64,000 bases of DNA from Arthrobacter sp. Y81. GTDB taxonomy: Bacteria; Actinomycetota; Actinomycetes; Actinomycetales; Micrococcaceae. Position numbers and translations under genes: made by a program. The DNA lies in contig NZ_PJIL01000003.1 of the NCBI RefSeq assembly GCF_002929335.1, positions 62,001-126,000 of the forward strand. Reading direction: 5' to 3'. Shown here in pieces: positions 10,720 through 19,571 of this stretch. Below the pieces are notes generated by a model. The model saw nothing but the letters and a program-made list of their open reading frames with translations, searched no databases and was not told the origin of the DNA. Numbering within the stretch: position 1 is the stretch's first letter; every line of letters begins with the position of its first letter.

Positions 10720-10935
10720 GAGCGCCGCCCTCCGCCAGGTTCTTTACATGTGTTGCCCATAGTGTCGTCCCCGTATGGATTTGACCGCAAGGGCCGAAGA
10801 TCCCGGCCCGGTCACCTGGACCGGTGGGCGGCGTGGGGAAACGGAATCCGGCGCAGGATCGTTGTATCGGAGAGTGGCCGCCACGGCCGGTAGTCTTTGA
10901 ACAGAATGTCCGCAACGGAAGGGAGGAGGACCGTC

Positions 10936-11412
10936 ATGACCGCACCGGCACACACCGCCGCGATTGCGTTCCTTCGCCGTGCGGGCCTGTTCGCCACCGT
11001 CCTGGCCCTGATTGCCGGGATTTTCGGCATGCACGTCATGACTGCCACGCATGCCCTGCACTCCCCGGCCATGGCGGCGGCCACTGTCAACGCCCATCAC
11101 GAGTCATCCGATTCCGGCCACAGCGGAGATCATGCTCCCGGGCCGGCTTCTGCCCCGGCCATGCCGGCGGCTCAAGGTGATGAGAGCACGCGGACCGCGC
11201 AGTGCACCGAGTCGGGTAGCTGCACCGGCATGCAGGCCATGACCGGGTCCTGTACCCCGTCAGCCAAGACCGGCTCCCTGGCCGCGCCGCTGCCAGGCAC
11301 CGGCATCATCGGCCGAAACATCACCACCGGAAACCTCATCGCGATCAGCGCGCAGTGGTCCTACCGTCCGGGCAGTCCTTCACCGGGCGAGCTCTGCATC
11401 AGCAGAACGTGA
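10936..11412 (+). CDS. DUF6153-family membrane-anchored protein
   Basis: A 158-residue protein. The ATG at 10936 is chosen because GGGAGGAGGA ends 5 nt before it. One N-terminal helix (about 12-35, LFATVLALIAGIFGMHVM) is followed by a His/Ser/Met-rich extracytoplasmic region, six Cys-containing or Met-containing short motifs (QCTESGSC, MTGSC) and the family's terminal motif, here SPSPGELCISRT. DUF6153 is restricted to Actinobacteria and has no assigned function. It precedes a DUF305 lipoprotein gene, and the same two-gene block is found at 19230-20171 with its 5' end replaced. A metal-binding role is inferred. Confidence 0.72.
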   Translation: MTAPAHTAAIAFLRRAGLFATVLALIAGIFGMHVMTATHALHSPAMAAATVNAHHESSDSGHSGDHAPGPASAPAMPAAQGDESTRTAQCTESGSCTGMQAMTGSCTPSAKTGSLAAPLPGTGIIGRNITTGNLIAISAQWSYRPGSPSPGELCISRT

Positions 11413-11545
11413 AACAGGGGCCCCGCGCTGTGACCTGTCCGGCGCCTGTTTCTGCCTGACTCGCTTCTGAGACGGGCGCATCACTGATGCACACACTCCC
11501 CTGGCGCCCACGCGCCCACTAATGTCTTGAAGGACTTAAACAGCC

Positions 11546-12184
11546 ATGATGAACACGAAGTTTCTGACCCTTTCCGCGACCGCCATCGCTGCGGCACTCG
11601 CCCTTGCCGGCTGCTCAACCGGCACCTCCACACCATCCGCCACCTCCAGCAGCCCCGCTTCCTCCGCCAGCTCCATGCCGGGAATGGGCCAGGGCCCCGG
11701 GATGATGTCCAGCAGCGCACCGGCCTCGACCGAACACAACGCGGCCGACACCATGTTCGCCCAGGGAATGATCCCGCACCACGAACAAGCCGTGGAGATG
11801 AGCGAGATGATGCTCCAGAAGAAGGACATCCCGGCAGCAGTGACCGATCTGGCCACCAGGATCAAGGCGGCCCAGGCACCCGAGATCGAAACGATGACCG
11901 GCTGGCTCAAGAGCTGGAACGAATCCGCGACCATGGGTACCGGCCACACCAGGGACGGCATGATGGGCGAGGATGACCTGAAGCAGCTCGAAGCGGCCCA
12001 GGGCACCGAAGCGGCCAAGCTCTTCCTGAAGCAGATGATTGCCCACCACCAGGGCGCCGTGATGATGGCCAAGACCGAAACGTCGCAGGGAAAGAACGCC
12101 GACGCAATCGAACTCAGCAAAAAGATCGTGACCGCCCAGGAAGCTGAAATCAAGGAAATGCAGGACCTGCTGGCCACCCTCTAA
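11546..12184 (+). CDS. DUF305 (CopM-like) lipoprotein
   Basis: A 212-residue lipoprotein: signal peptide with lipobox LALAGC (Cys 23), a Ser/Thr/Met-rich linker, then a DUF305 ferritin-like helical domain. Both family motifs are present, MIPHHEQAVEMSEMM and MIAHHQGAVMMAK. His and Met residues of this fold are known to bind copper in cyanobacterial CopM; the family role is extracytoplasmic copper binding. The gene follows DUF6153 after 133 nt and is followed by a strong hairpin. Start: ATG 11546 with GAAGGA upstream; the adjacent ATG 11549 is equally possible. Confidence 0.88.
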   Translation: MMNTKFLTLSATAIAAALALAGCSTGTSTPSATSSSPASSASSMPGMGQGPGMMSSSAPASTEHNAADTMFAQGMIPHHEQAVEMSEMMLQKKDIPAAVTDLATRIKAAQAPEIETMTGWLKSWNESATMGTGHTRDGMMGEDDLKQLEAAQGTEAAKLFLKQMIAHHQGAVMMAKTETSQGKNADAIELSKKIVTAQEAEIKEMQDLLATL

Positions 12185-12199
12185 CAACCGGTGTCCTCC

Positions 12200-12225
12200 G
12201 GCGCCGGCCCTCACGGGCCGGCGCC
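12200..12225 (+). terminator. Hairpin after the DUF305 gene
   Basis: An 11-bp perfect GC stem (12200-12210 with 12215-12225) with a 4-nt loop lies 16 nt after the DUF305 stop. No U-run follows, so termination strength is uncertain. Confidence 0.6.
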
Positions 12226-12263
12226 ATCCCTGCCATTTCACAATCTGAATCCCTGGAGCCCCC

Positions 12264-13148
12264 ATGCCCATCCACTCCCGTCCCCGGGTCCGCGCCACCA
12301 CAGCTGCCTTGGCAGCCAGTACCGGCCTCATCTTTGCCCTGTCAGCATGCAGTCCGGCCTCCGTCCCGGCAGGACCCGCCCCGGCCAGCAGCACCGGCAG
12401 CACCATGCCCGACGCCCACATTCACGGCCTGAGCGTCAGCAGCAAAACCGGCCAGGTGCTCCTGTCCACCCACGACGGCCTGTTCGACATGACGAATCAG
12501 CCCGCTGCCAAAATCGGGGCCACCAACGACCTGATGGGCTTCACCGGCGGCACCGACCACGGCGTCCTCTACGCTTCCGGACACCCCGGCGCGGACTCCG
12601 ACCTGCCCAACCCGCTCGGGCTGATCAGATCCACCGACGGCGGGAAAACCTGGGAACAGCTCTCCCGGCAACGCGAATCCGACTTCCACGCGCTCACCGC
12701 CACCAAATCCGGAATCGTCGGCTTCGACGGCACACTGCGCACCAGCCCGGACGGAAAAACCTGGAACACAGTGACCACGGATTTCGTCCCGGCCGTCCTC
12801 GCCGGAAGCCCAGCCGGCGACACCGTCCTGGCCACCACCCCGCAGGGGATCCGACGCTCCACCGATAGCGGGAAAACCTGGAGCGCGGTGAGGTCCGGAC
12901 CCGTGATTCAGTTCGCGGCGTTTGCCGGCCCTACGGAGGCCGTCGGAGTCGCACCGGACGGGACCGTCCACTACTCCGCGGACGCCGGTGCGACCTGGAG
13001 CCGCAAAGGCCAAATCCAAGACACCGTCCAGGCTATGGCCGCGGTGAAGGGCCCGGAGGCGAACCTGTCGATCTGGGCCGCGACCGCCGCCGGGATTGTC
13101 GTCTCCACCGACGGCGGAGCCACCTTCGGGCCCGCCGACGCTCCCTGA
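12264..13148 (+). CDS. F510_1955-type Asp-box (BNR-repeat) lipoprotein
   Basis: A 294-residue lipoprotein with an N-terminal signal and lipobox (ALSAC), then a beta-propeller region. Five Asp-box turns can be read: RSTDGGKTWE, RTSPDGKTWN, RSTDSGKTWS, YSADAGATWS and VSTDGGATFG. The HIHGLSV start of the propeller is typical of the group annotated as F510_1955 glycosylhydrolase. Asp-boxes are structural and do not by themselves prove hydrolase activity. It follows the DUF305 gene and precedes a small membrane-protein gene by 6 nt, so it belongs to the same extracytoplasmic module. Start: ATG 9 nt after GGAG. Confidence 0.75.
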   Translation: MPIHSRPRVRATTAALAASTGLIFALSACSPASVPAGPAPASSTGSTMPDAHIHGLSVSSKTGQVLLSTHDGLFDMTNQPAAKIGATNDLMGFTGGTDHGVLYASGHPGADSDLPNPLGLIRSTDGGKTWEQLSRQRESDFHALTATKSGIVGFDGTLRTSPDGKTWNTVTTDFVPAVLAGSPAGDTVLATTPQGIRRSTDSGKTWSAVRSGPVIQFAAFAGPTEAVGVAPDGTVHYSADAGATWSRKGQIQDTVQAMAAVKGPEANLSIWAATAAGIVVSTDGGATFGPADAP

Positions 13149-13154
13149 CCGCTG

Positions 13155-13595
13155 ATGCGTGACCCGTTCATGCTCCTCTTTGGGGGATCCGTCGTTGCCG
13201 CCGCCATCGGGTTCTGGATTGCTTTCATCCGTCCGGGCCGGAGGGCAGCGGGCAGGCGGATCGGGGTGCAGCGCTGGGTATTGGCCGGCTGTGTTGTGCT
13301 GGCTGCGGGCGGTCCTGATATTGCGGCCGCATATGGCATCGGCACGTCCTCCCCCGGCGGGAGCGGCATCACGGTGGAGCTGGGCTTTGCCATGATGGTC
13401 CTCGCCGCAGTGTGGTCCATCTTCCGTGAGGAGGTCCTGCGCTACCAACTGCGGATCGGCACGGCTCTCTACGATTTTCCGAGGCCGGCAGATCCTGCGC
13501 TGGTTAGGGCCGCCGAAAACACCGGCGTCTTCCTTCGCATTCTGTTATTCCTTCTCGGTTTTGTCATCGTATTGGCCACGCTGGTGCTTCGCTAG
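13155..13595 (+). CDS. Membrane protein of unknown function
   Basis: A 146-residue protein with four hydrophobic stretches (about 5-24, 44-62, 75-92 and 124-145). No recognised motif was found. The ATG lies 6 nt after the stop of the Asp-box lipoprotein, which indicates cotranscription and probably a related role at the cell surface. A basic segment (RPGRRAAGRRIG) after the first helix predicts that end to be cytoplasmic. Confidence 0.6.
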   Translation: MRDPFMLLFGGSVVAAAIGFWIAFIRPGRRAAGRRIGVQRWVLAGCVVLAAGGPDIAAAYGIGTSSPGGSGITVELGFAMMVLAAVWSIFREEVLRYQLRIGTALYDFPRPADPALVRAAENTGVFLRILLFLLGFVIVLATLVLR

Positions 13596-13635
13596 CAGAC
13601 CGGGGCGTAGTCTCCATCCTGACGAGGCTGACGGG

Positions 13636-13672
13636 CCGGCTATCACGGGTCCCGGGCAGCCGTGATAGCCGG
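13636..13672. terminator. Bidirectional hairpin between convergent genes
   Basis: A perfect 13-bp stem (13636-13648 with 13660-13672) with an 11-nt loop sits between the plus-strand membrane gene ending at 13595 and the minus-strand hydrolase ending at 13812. The rest of the 216-nt gap shows no gene. Confidence 0.6.
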
Positions 13673-13811
13673 GAAGGGCGGTCGCCCACCATTACCCGGT
13701 ACCAGGAGGCGCATCATGCACCTACCGTGTTGCTGGCCATGCTTGACGCCAACCCCAGCCCGCCGAGGTTGAAGCAAGTCCATTCGCTTCAGCTCGACGA
13801 TTGCGGCGGAA

Positions 13812-14723
13812 CTAGACCGTCTCGTCAAACCAGTCGCAGATGATTGTGGCGGCTTCCTTTGGGTGGGAACACATCCAGAACACTCCGCCGTTGACTTCCA
13901 CAAACCTCTTCTTGATCGGTGGAAGCCTGCGGTACAGGTCCGTCAGATACGACGGATCGGTCCATCCCCTTGAGGGGACCAGAAACATCGTGGGTACTTT
14001 CAGGGCAGAGAGAGGGCCAGAGGGCGCCGTTGAAACCAGGGACATGACCGCGGAAAGCGGGTACCACCGGTCGAAGCCAGGATCTCTTAGATAGCCTTCC
14101 TTCACGAGACGTGTCTCGCGCTCCCGGTTCCCTTCCATGTCTATCAGGTCTTCGAAGTCCAGGTAGAGCGATACGGGTACGGGGGCCCAAGGAGCAATCC
14201 TGGACAGGATGCGCAGTACCGGAAGGAACAGCTTTCGTCGTCGGGCGGCACCTCTGCCTGTTAAGACCGCCCTGAGAAACTGTGCCTCGGTCAGAACTGC
14301 CGGGGAGTTCTGATACACAGCGCTCTTGATCGGCCCATGGGACAAAGCCAGATAGAAGACCGCGAACCCGCCGAGGCCTTCACTAAAGACCCCGAGCATG
14401 TCGCTGTAAGTACCCGAGATGCGTTCAACGGCATCACCGTGCCGTCGCACGAGCTCACCGACAGTAGCCCCACCGTGCTTGGGCATGATGAAGACGTTGT
14501 AGCCCCTCAGATGCATCTGGTATCCCAGCTCCGCGAACACGTGAGCGTGGCCGGCTGACCCTGGCGAGACCAGAATATTGGGGGCATCCTTGCTCCTTTC
14601 GAACGTCAGTAGTTCAAAACGCTCCGAGCCGGATACGAAAAACGATGTATGCAGATTCCGATCGATCACTTCCGGGTCTGAGTCAAGAACGTAATGACTC
14701 TTCCAGTAGCCGGCACTCATCAT
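13812..14723 (-). CDS. Alpha/beta hydrolase-fold protein
   Basis: A 303-residue protein. The start at 14723 (ATG) has GGAAGGAAA upstream; the longer frame does not. The oxyanion region reads NILVSPGSAGHAHVF, the nucleophile elbow GVFSEGLGGFAVF, and a late MFLVPSRGWTD segment may supply the acid. The C-terminal MCSHPKEA could supply the catalytic His. The elbow departs from the usual GxSxG at its first position. The substrate is unknown. It faces away from the decayed methyltransferase gene across a 325-nt gap. Confidence 0.7.
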   Translation of the reverse strand: MMSAGYWKSHYVLDSDPEVIDRNLHTSFFVSGSERFELLTFERSKDAPNILVSPGSAGHAHVFAELGYQMHLRGYNVFIMPKHGGATVGELVRRHGDAVERISGTYSDMLGVFSEGLGGFAVFYLALSHGPIKSAVYQNSPAVLTEAQFLRAVLTGRGAARRRKLFLPVLRILSRIAPWAPVPVSLYLDFEDLIDMEGNRERETRLVKEGYLRDPGFDRWYPLSAVMSLVSTAPSGPLSALKVPTMFLVPSRGWTDPSYLTDLYRRLPPIKKRFVEVNGGVFWMCSHPKEAATIICDWFDETV

Positions 14724-15048
14724 TGCTGCAGTTTCCTTCCTCGGCGCCGCCCGCGCAAGTGGATGGCTGAGCATAGCGGGGGCTGCACGACCCGACTTCG
14801 AGCGCGACGACAGCTCACCAATCCCGCGCACGCCGTCGGTTCGGGAGGCATGAACAACCAGAAGAGGCGGGACCGTCTTCACCCGACCTCCCGGGCCATC
14901 CAAACCTGCCACACTCCCGCTGGTTCAGAACGGGGTCGGCGGCCTAGCCCCGGATCGAGTTGGCAACGGGCAGCACACGAAGCGTGTTGACGGCCGCTGC
15001 CCGCCCGAGGAGCATGAGGGGCGGGCGCAGAAGAGGAACCGGGGCGAG
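14724..15048. other. 325-nt divergent intergenic region, no gene seen
   Basis: This gap separates the hydrolase (minus) from the methyltransferase remnant (plus). It must hold both promoters, but I see no clear -10/-35 pair, palindrome or small reading frame with a ribosome site. Confidence 0.4.
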
Positions 15049-16128
15049 ATGCGGCGTAGGCGGGGAACAGCATCGGCTGCCTTATTTCGCGTGATCCAGA
15101 TGGCGCTCATCCCGGTGGGGACAATCGGTTACTTGTGGGCTGTGCCTAAGCTGCTCGTCTTCAGCCGGCAGACGCGTGTGTCGGCGACCTGTTCGCTTCG
15201 CTCTACACGCGATACATGCAGCACCGCTTAGGGGCCAGAGCGGACGAACCCGCTGCGCGGCTCATGATGGCCATGCCCAATGTTTCCCGGGCCGGCTTCG
15301 CACTGGAGACCACACCGACGATGGCGGCTCATTTCCTGACCGGCTACGTTCCCCGGATCTACCGCTATCCGTACGAGGGCGAACCCCCCCATGCGACACC
15401 AGCAAAGCGCACGGACCACCTTCTACGACGCCGCCCTCGCCCGGCACCTCCCCGGCATCAACCAGCTGGTCATCCTTGGCGCCGGCATGGACACCCGCGT
15501 CCACAGATTGTCCCCGGAGGACCATGTGCGGTGCTTCGAGATCGACCAGCCCGAGACCCAGGCGTTCAAGCTGAAGATGATGGAGACCGCGGGGCTTCCA
15601 ACGAACCAGGCCACCTACGTGGCCGCCGATTTCCAGGCAGAGGACTGGTTCGAGAAGCTTGCCGAGGCCGGCTTCGACTCCGCCGGGACGACGTTCTTCC
15701 TCTGGGAGGCAGTGACCATGTACCTGGACCGCGCCGCCGTCGAGTCAACGCTCCAACGGATCGCCCGGACGGCCCCTGGCAGCGTAATTTCCTTTGACTA
15801 CTTTGACGCCGGGGTCATCGCATCGCCGACACCTAATATGCGCTACCTCCGGGCAACGGCGAAGTTCGCGGGCGAGCCGCTCACGTTTGGGATCGACAAC
15901 ACTCCCCCGGCCAGGAAGCGCGCCGCGGAGTACGTTCGGGCTTTCGGCCTGACGCTTGAGGAGCACCGGAATTTCGGGAAGGAGACCCGCCGGCGGCGGG
16001 CCCCGGCAGGATTCGTGACAGTCACGGTCGGCGGGCCGCCTCCGGGACAAGTCAGCAGGCTCCGTGAAAAGGGAACACTGAACGCCCGACAAAGCGTTCC
16101 ACGCGCGGGTTCCCGGGGACCCGGGTGA
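15049..16128 (+). pseudogene. Class I SAM-dependent methyltransferase (TIGR00027/LCM type), two frameshifts
   Basis: Three consecutive frames together give one methyltransferase. The first (15049 to about 15190) encodes a membrane-like N-terminus, VPKLLVFSRQTRVSAT. The second (about 15190-15390) gives LYTRYMQHRLGARADEP and HFLTGYVPRIYRYPYEGE. The third (15391-16128) has SARTTFYDAALARHL, the SAM motif VILGAGMDTRVHRL and FFLWEAVTMYL. The second shift falls exactly at a run of seven C (15384-15390); six C would restore the frame. The 3' piece begins with ATG and could still be made as a truncated 245-residue protein with the SAM site. One shift at a homopolymer could also be a sequencing error. 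Confidence 0.7.
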
Positions 16129-16312
16129 ATGCGCGGCTCCGGTAGGAACTGCGCCGAGCTTGGCGAGGTGTAAGCCCTGCCCTCCAAGGCCGAAGTGACA
16201 CGGAAAAGTGGCCGGTCACCGATCGGACCTGGGCCGGGACCTCGGACTCTACCCATTGGCCGACGCCCCGCGAAGAATCAGAGTACTAACAACAAAGCGG
16301 AAGGCGCCGGTC

Positions 16313-16585
16313 ATGATGTGGGGATACGGACAGGGCATGGGGTGGATGTGGCTCTGGGGTCCCCTCCTGCTCATCGGAATCGCGCTCCTGGTACTGGTGG
16401 CGGTGAGGGTCGCCGGCGGCGGCATCCGCAGCGGGTACGGTCCGCGCGGCCCGGACGGATCCGGGCCGCCCCAGACCCCGGGAGGGAACAGGGCCCGCGA
16501 GATCCTCGATGAACGCTTCGCGAGAGGAGAGCTGACAGCGGACCAGTACCGCGAACAGCTCAGAGTGCTCGGTGAGGGCCGGTAG
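16313..16585 (+). CDS. Small SHOCT-domain membrane protein
   Basis: A 90-residue protein. ATG 16313 is chosen for its GGAAGG ribosome site; the upstream frame has none. The N-terminus is rich in Met, Trp and Gly (MMWGYGQGMGWMWLWG), followed by one helix (about 17-35), a Gly/Pro linker and a C-terminal SHOCT motif (ILDERFARGELTADQYREQL). Its stop TAG overlaps the GTG start of the multicopper oxidase by 1 nt, so the two are translationally coupled. The layout mirrors the SHOCT protein upstream of the P1B-ATPase at 4998. Confidence 0.75.
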   Translation: MMWGYGQGMGWMWLWGPLLLIGIALLVLVAVRVAGGGIRSGYGPRGPDGSGPPQTPGGNRAREILDERFARGELTADQYREQLRVLGEGR

Positions 16586-18039
16586 TGCAGCCCATCAGCC
16601 GCCGACAGGCACTGCTTCTGGGCGGACTGGGCGCTGCAGGAACAGCGGCCGGCGCCACCGGGATGATCTGGGCACTGTCATCCCCTCCAGACCCAGTTAC
16701 CGGGGCCAAGCTGGTCCAGCCGCAGGACCAGCGAAGCGCAGACAGGCTGCTGCAGGTCCGGCTCGAAGCCGCACCCGGACAGATACTGCTGGCCGGGAAG
16801 CAAGCAGCCGCTCTTGGCTACAACGGGGGCATCCCCGGTCCGACACTCCGCGTACAAGCCGGCGACGTCCTGAAGATCAAGCTCGTCAACAACCTGGCCC
16901 AACCCACCAACCTGCACGTGCACGGCCTCCACGTTTCCCCCGAAGGCAACGGCGACAATGTCTTCATCTCCGTGGAACCCGGGAGCACTTTCGACTACGA
17001 ATACACACTCCCCGAGGACCATCCCCCGGGCGTGTACTGGTACCACCCCCACCACCACGGAACGGTCGCCGACCAGATCTTCGCCGGCCTCTTCGGAGCG
17101 ATCATCGTCGAGGACCCGGACCCCATCGAGGTGAGCACGGAACGGGTCCTGGTCGTTTCCGACACCACCCTGGACGGCCTAGGGAACATCCAGGCGGTCC
17201 CTGCGATGGAACGAATGATGGGCAGGGAAGGCCAACTGATCCTCGTCAACGGACAGAGCAACCCACAATTCACGGCCCGCCCGGGAGAACGGGAAAGATG
17301 GCGCATCATCAACGCATGCGTGGCCCGCTACCTCCGGCTCAGGCTCGACGGACAGCAACTGCAGCTCCTCGGCATGGACTCCGGCCGCTACCCGCAACCG
17401 GAAACGGTGGATGACCTGCTACTCACGCCCGGAAACCGGGCAGACCTCCTCGTGACCACAACAACCGGCGAGTCCGCCCTGCGCGCTTTCCACCACGACC
17501 GGGGAAACATGCCGGGAATGATGGGATCCGGAGCCCGGAACCCGACCCAGCCGGACGGCACCGCGCTGGCCACCTTGCGCGTATCAGGCGAACAAGCCGC
17601 GCCCCTGGCCGCCGTTCCCGCCCTCAAAGGGCCCGAGAACCTAACGTCATCCGCAATCGCCGCCCGCCGACAGATCGTTCTGGCTGCAGGCATGGGCATG
17701 GGCGCCAGCGGCATGATGCGGTTCACTATCAACGGCAGGGAATTCAACGAGACCAGAACAGACACAACCGTTGCGGCCGGGAACGTCGAAGAATGGACAC
17801 TGACCAACACCAGCCCGATGGACCACCCATTCCACCTCCACGTCTGGCCGATGCAAATCATCGAGGAAAACGGCCAATCAAAGACCACCGCTGTCTGGCG
17901 GGACGTCGTGAACGTCCCCGCGAACGGGCGCGTGAAGGTCAGGGTGGCTTTCAATGACTTCCGCGGACGGTCCGCCTACCACTGCCATATCCTGGACCAC
18001 GAAGACCTCGGCATGATGGGCGCCATCGAAGTGCGGTGA
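16585..18039 (+). CDS. TAT-exported multicopper oxidase (CueO-like)
   Basis: A 484-residue three-domain oxidase that should oxidise Cu(I) outside the membrane. It starts at GTG with a twin-arginine signal (SRRQALLLGGLGAAG). The four copper-ligand motifs are present: HVHG (111-114), YHPHHHG (153-159), HPFHLHVWP (about 417-425) and HCHILDHEDLGMM (about 468-480), the last holding the type 1 copper Cys, two His and axial Met. Met-rich stretches (NMPGMMGSG, GMGMGASGMM) resemble the substrate-copper sites of CueO. It is coupled to the upstream SHOCT gene. Length and motifs are those of an intact enzyme. Confidence 0.92.
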   Translation: MQPISRRQALLLGGLGAAGTAAGATGMIWALSSPPDPVTGAKLVQPQDQRSADRLLQVRLEAAPGQILLAGKQAAALGYNGGIPGPTLRVQAGDVLKIKLVNNLAQPTNLHVHGLHVSPEGNGDNVFISVEPGSTFDYEYTLPEDHPPGVYWYHPHHHGTVADQIFAGLFGAIIVEDPDPIEVSTERVLVVSDTTLDGLGNIQAVPAMERMMGREGQLILVNGQSNPQFTARPGERERWRIINACVARYLRLRLDGQQLQLLGMDSGRYPQPETVDDLLLTPGNRADLLVTTTTGESALRAFHHDRGNMPGMMGSGARNPTQPDGTALATLRVSGEQAAPLAAVPALKGPENLTSSAIAARRQIVLAAGMGMGASGMMRFTINGREFNETRTDTTVAAGNVEEWTLTNTSPMDHPFHLHVWPMQIIEENGQSKTTAVWRDVVNVPANGRVKVRVAFNDFRGRSAYHCHILDHEDLGMMGAIEVR

Positions 18040-18321
18040 CGAACTCACACAGACGCACAAGCAAGTCCCGAACAACCCGCAACCACCTTGCCCATAAGGG
18101 GACCGCTCGTTGTCCGAGCGTCAAACCCCCGAGCCCCGGAGTCCTGCGGTACACACATAATCACAGTCAATTCCCTCCGAACGTGCCCAACGTGGCCTTC
18201 GGAGGCATCCAACTCTGACCAGCCAAAACATTGTCCGAGGGAAGATAATCCGGCTTTGCACCGCCGTCACAGCCGTTCAACCACAGCACCCGTCGAACCC
18301 TTCTTCAGGAATGGAACTGAC

Positions 18322-19434
18322 ATGTGCGGAACAGAATCCCGGAAAGAACTGCCCTTGGCTTCCTCAATGGACGGCATGGACGGCATGGACGGCTCCGCCG
18401 TCGAGCTCGTTGAGGGCGCAACAACCACCACGGGCCACCACGATCAGGAGGCAGGCCGCGGTCCACATGATGACCACGTGGTGCACAGCCACGGCCAGCA
18501 CGCCGGGCACAGCACGGCGATGTTCAAGAACAGGTTCTGGCTGACGCTGGCGCTCTCAGTGCCCGTGGTGTATTTCAGCCCGATGTTCGGGCGCCTGCTC
18601 GGCTACATGCCGCCCGGGTTTCCGGGCGCGGCCTGGATCCCGCCAGTCCTGGGCACGGTGATCTTTGTCTACGGCGGTATGCCGTTCCTGCGGGGCGGAC
18701 TGCATGAGCTGAAAGCCCGGCAACCGGGGATGATGCTGCTGATCGGCATGGCCATCAGCGTCGCATTCGCCGCTTCCTGGGTCACCAGCCTGGGGATCGG
18801 AGGGTTCGACCTGGACTTCTGGTGGGAGCTGGCCCTGCTGGTGGCCATCATGCTGCTGGGCCACTGGATCGAAATGCGCGCCCTTGGCTCCGCCCGGGGA
18901 GCCCTCGATGCCCTCGCGGCACTGCTGCCCGACGAAGCCGAACGCATCACCGAAGCAGGCACGGAAACCGTTGGCGTCACTGAACTCCAGATCGGCGACA
19001 CGCTCCTGGTCCGTTCCGGCGCCCGGATGCCGGCGGACGGCATTGTGGTCGACGGCGCGGCAGAGTTCGATGAATCGATGATCACCGGCGAGTCCAAGAC
19101 GGTGCCCCACTCCCCCGGCGACCAGGTCGTGGCCGGCACTGTCGCGACAGACAATACCGTCCGGGTCCGGGTCACCGCCGTCGGCGCCCCCGGGTTCGTC
19201 CAGGACACGACCGGGCAACCCTCGGATCCATGCCCCGGCAACTGCCACAGCATCCAGGCCACGACGGCGTGCTGCACACTGTCAGCAACGGCCGGCTCCC
19301 TGACCGCACCGCTCCCCGGCACCACGATGTTCGGTGCCGTTCCCGCCGCCGATCCCCCAGGCTCGCTCCCGCCGCGATATTCCTACCTTCCCGGAAGCCC
19401 GTCGCCGGGTGAGTTGTCCATCAGTCGGACGTAA
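18322..19434 (+). CDS. Chimera: CopZ-like leader + truncated CopB-type P-ATPase + DUF6153 tail
   Basis: An intact 370-residue frame made of three unrelated parts. Residues 1-14 (MCGTESRKELPLAS) and the leader before them match the HMA gene at 9385. Residues 36-65 are His-rich; 66-288 are the N-terminal half of a CopB-type ATPase, with helices and the actuator motif TGES (255-258). At about residue 289 (base 19186) the ATPase stops and a DUF6153 tail begins (CCTLSATAGSLTAPLPGT ... SPSPGELSISRT), parallel to the end of the protein at 10936. The CPx helix, DKTGT and ATP-binding domains are missing, so it cannot pump ions. Whether it is made or does anything is unknown. Confidence 0.78.
   Translation: MCGTESRKELPLASSMDGMDGMDGSAVELVEGATTTTGHHDQEAGRGPHDDHVVHSHGQHAGHSTAMFKNRFWLTLALSVPVVYFSPMFGRLLGYMPPGFPGAAWIPPVLGTVIFVYGGMPFLRGGLHELKARQPGMMLLIGMAISVAFAASWVTSLGIGGFDLDFWWELALLVAIMLLGHWIEMRALGSARGALDALAALLPDEAERITEAGTETVGVTELQIGDTLLVRSGARMPADGIVVDGAAEFDESMITGESKTVPHSPGDQVVAGTVATDNTVRVRVTAVGAPGFVQDTTGQPSDPCPGNCHSIQATTACCTLSATAGSLTAPLPGTTMFGAVPAADPPGSLPPRYSYLPGSPSPGELSISRT
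18367..18393 (+). repeat. Three tandem copies of a 9-bp unit (atggacggc)
   Basis: Perfect repeats in the chimeric gene encode MDGMDGMDG. Unit-number change keeps the frame. Confidence 0.8.
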
Positions 19435-19571
19435 ACCGGAGCGCCCTGAGGATTCGAAGCGCGCACGACCACACGCCCCAATCCCGGCGCGTCCCCCGCA
19501 TCCAAATGATGCACACTCTCCCCCGGCGGTGCCTTGCGGCCCCCTGATATTTTTCGAAGGAACGGTTTTTC

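Noticed and set aside
18088..18321. 78-codon 5' extension of the chimeric ATPase gene
   Set aside because: It has no ribosome site, lacks similarity, and the leader homology with the 9385 gene places the start at 18322.
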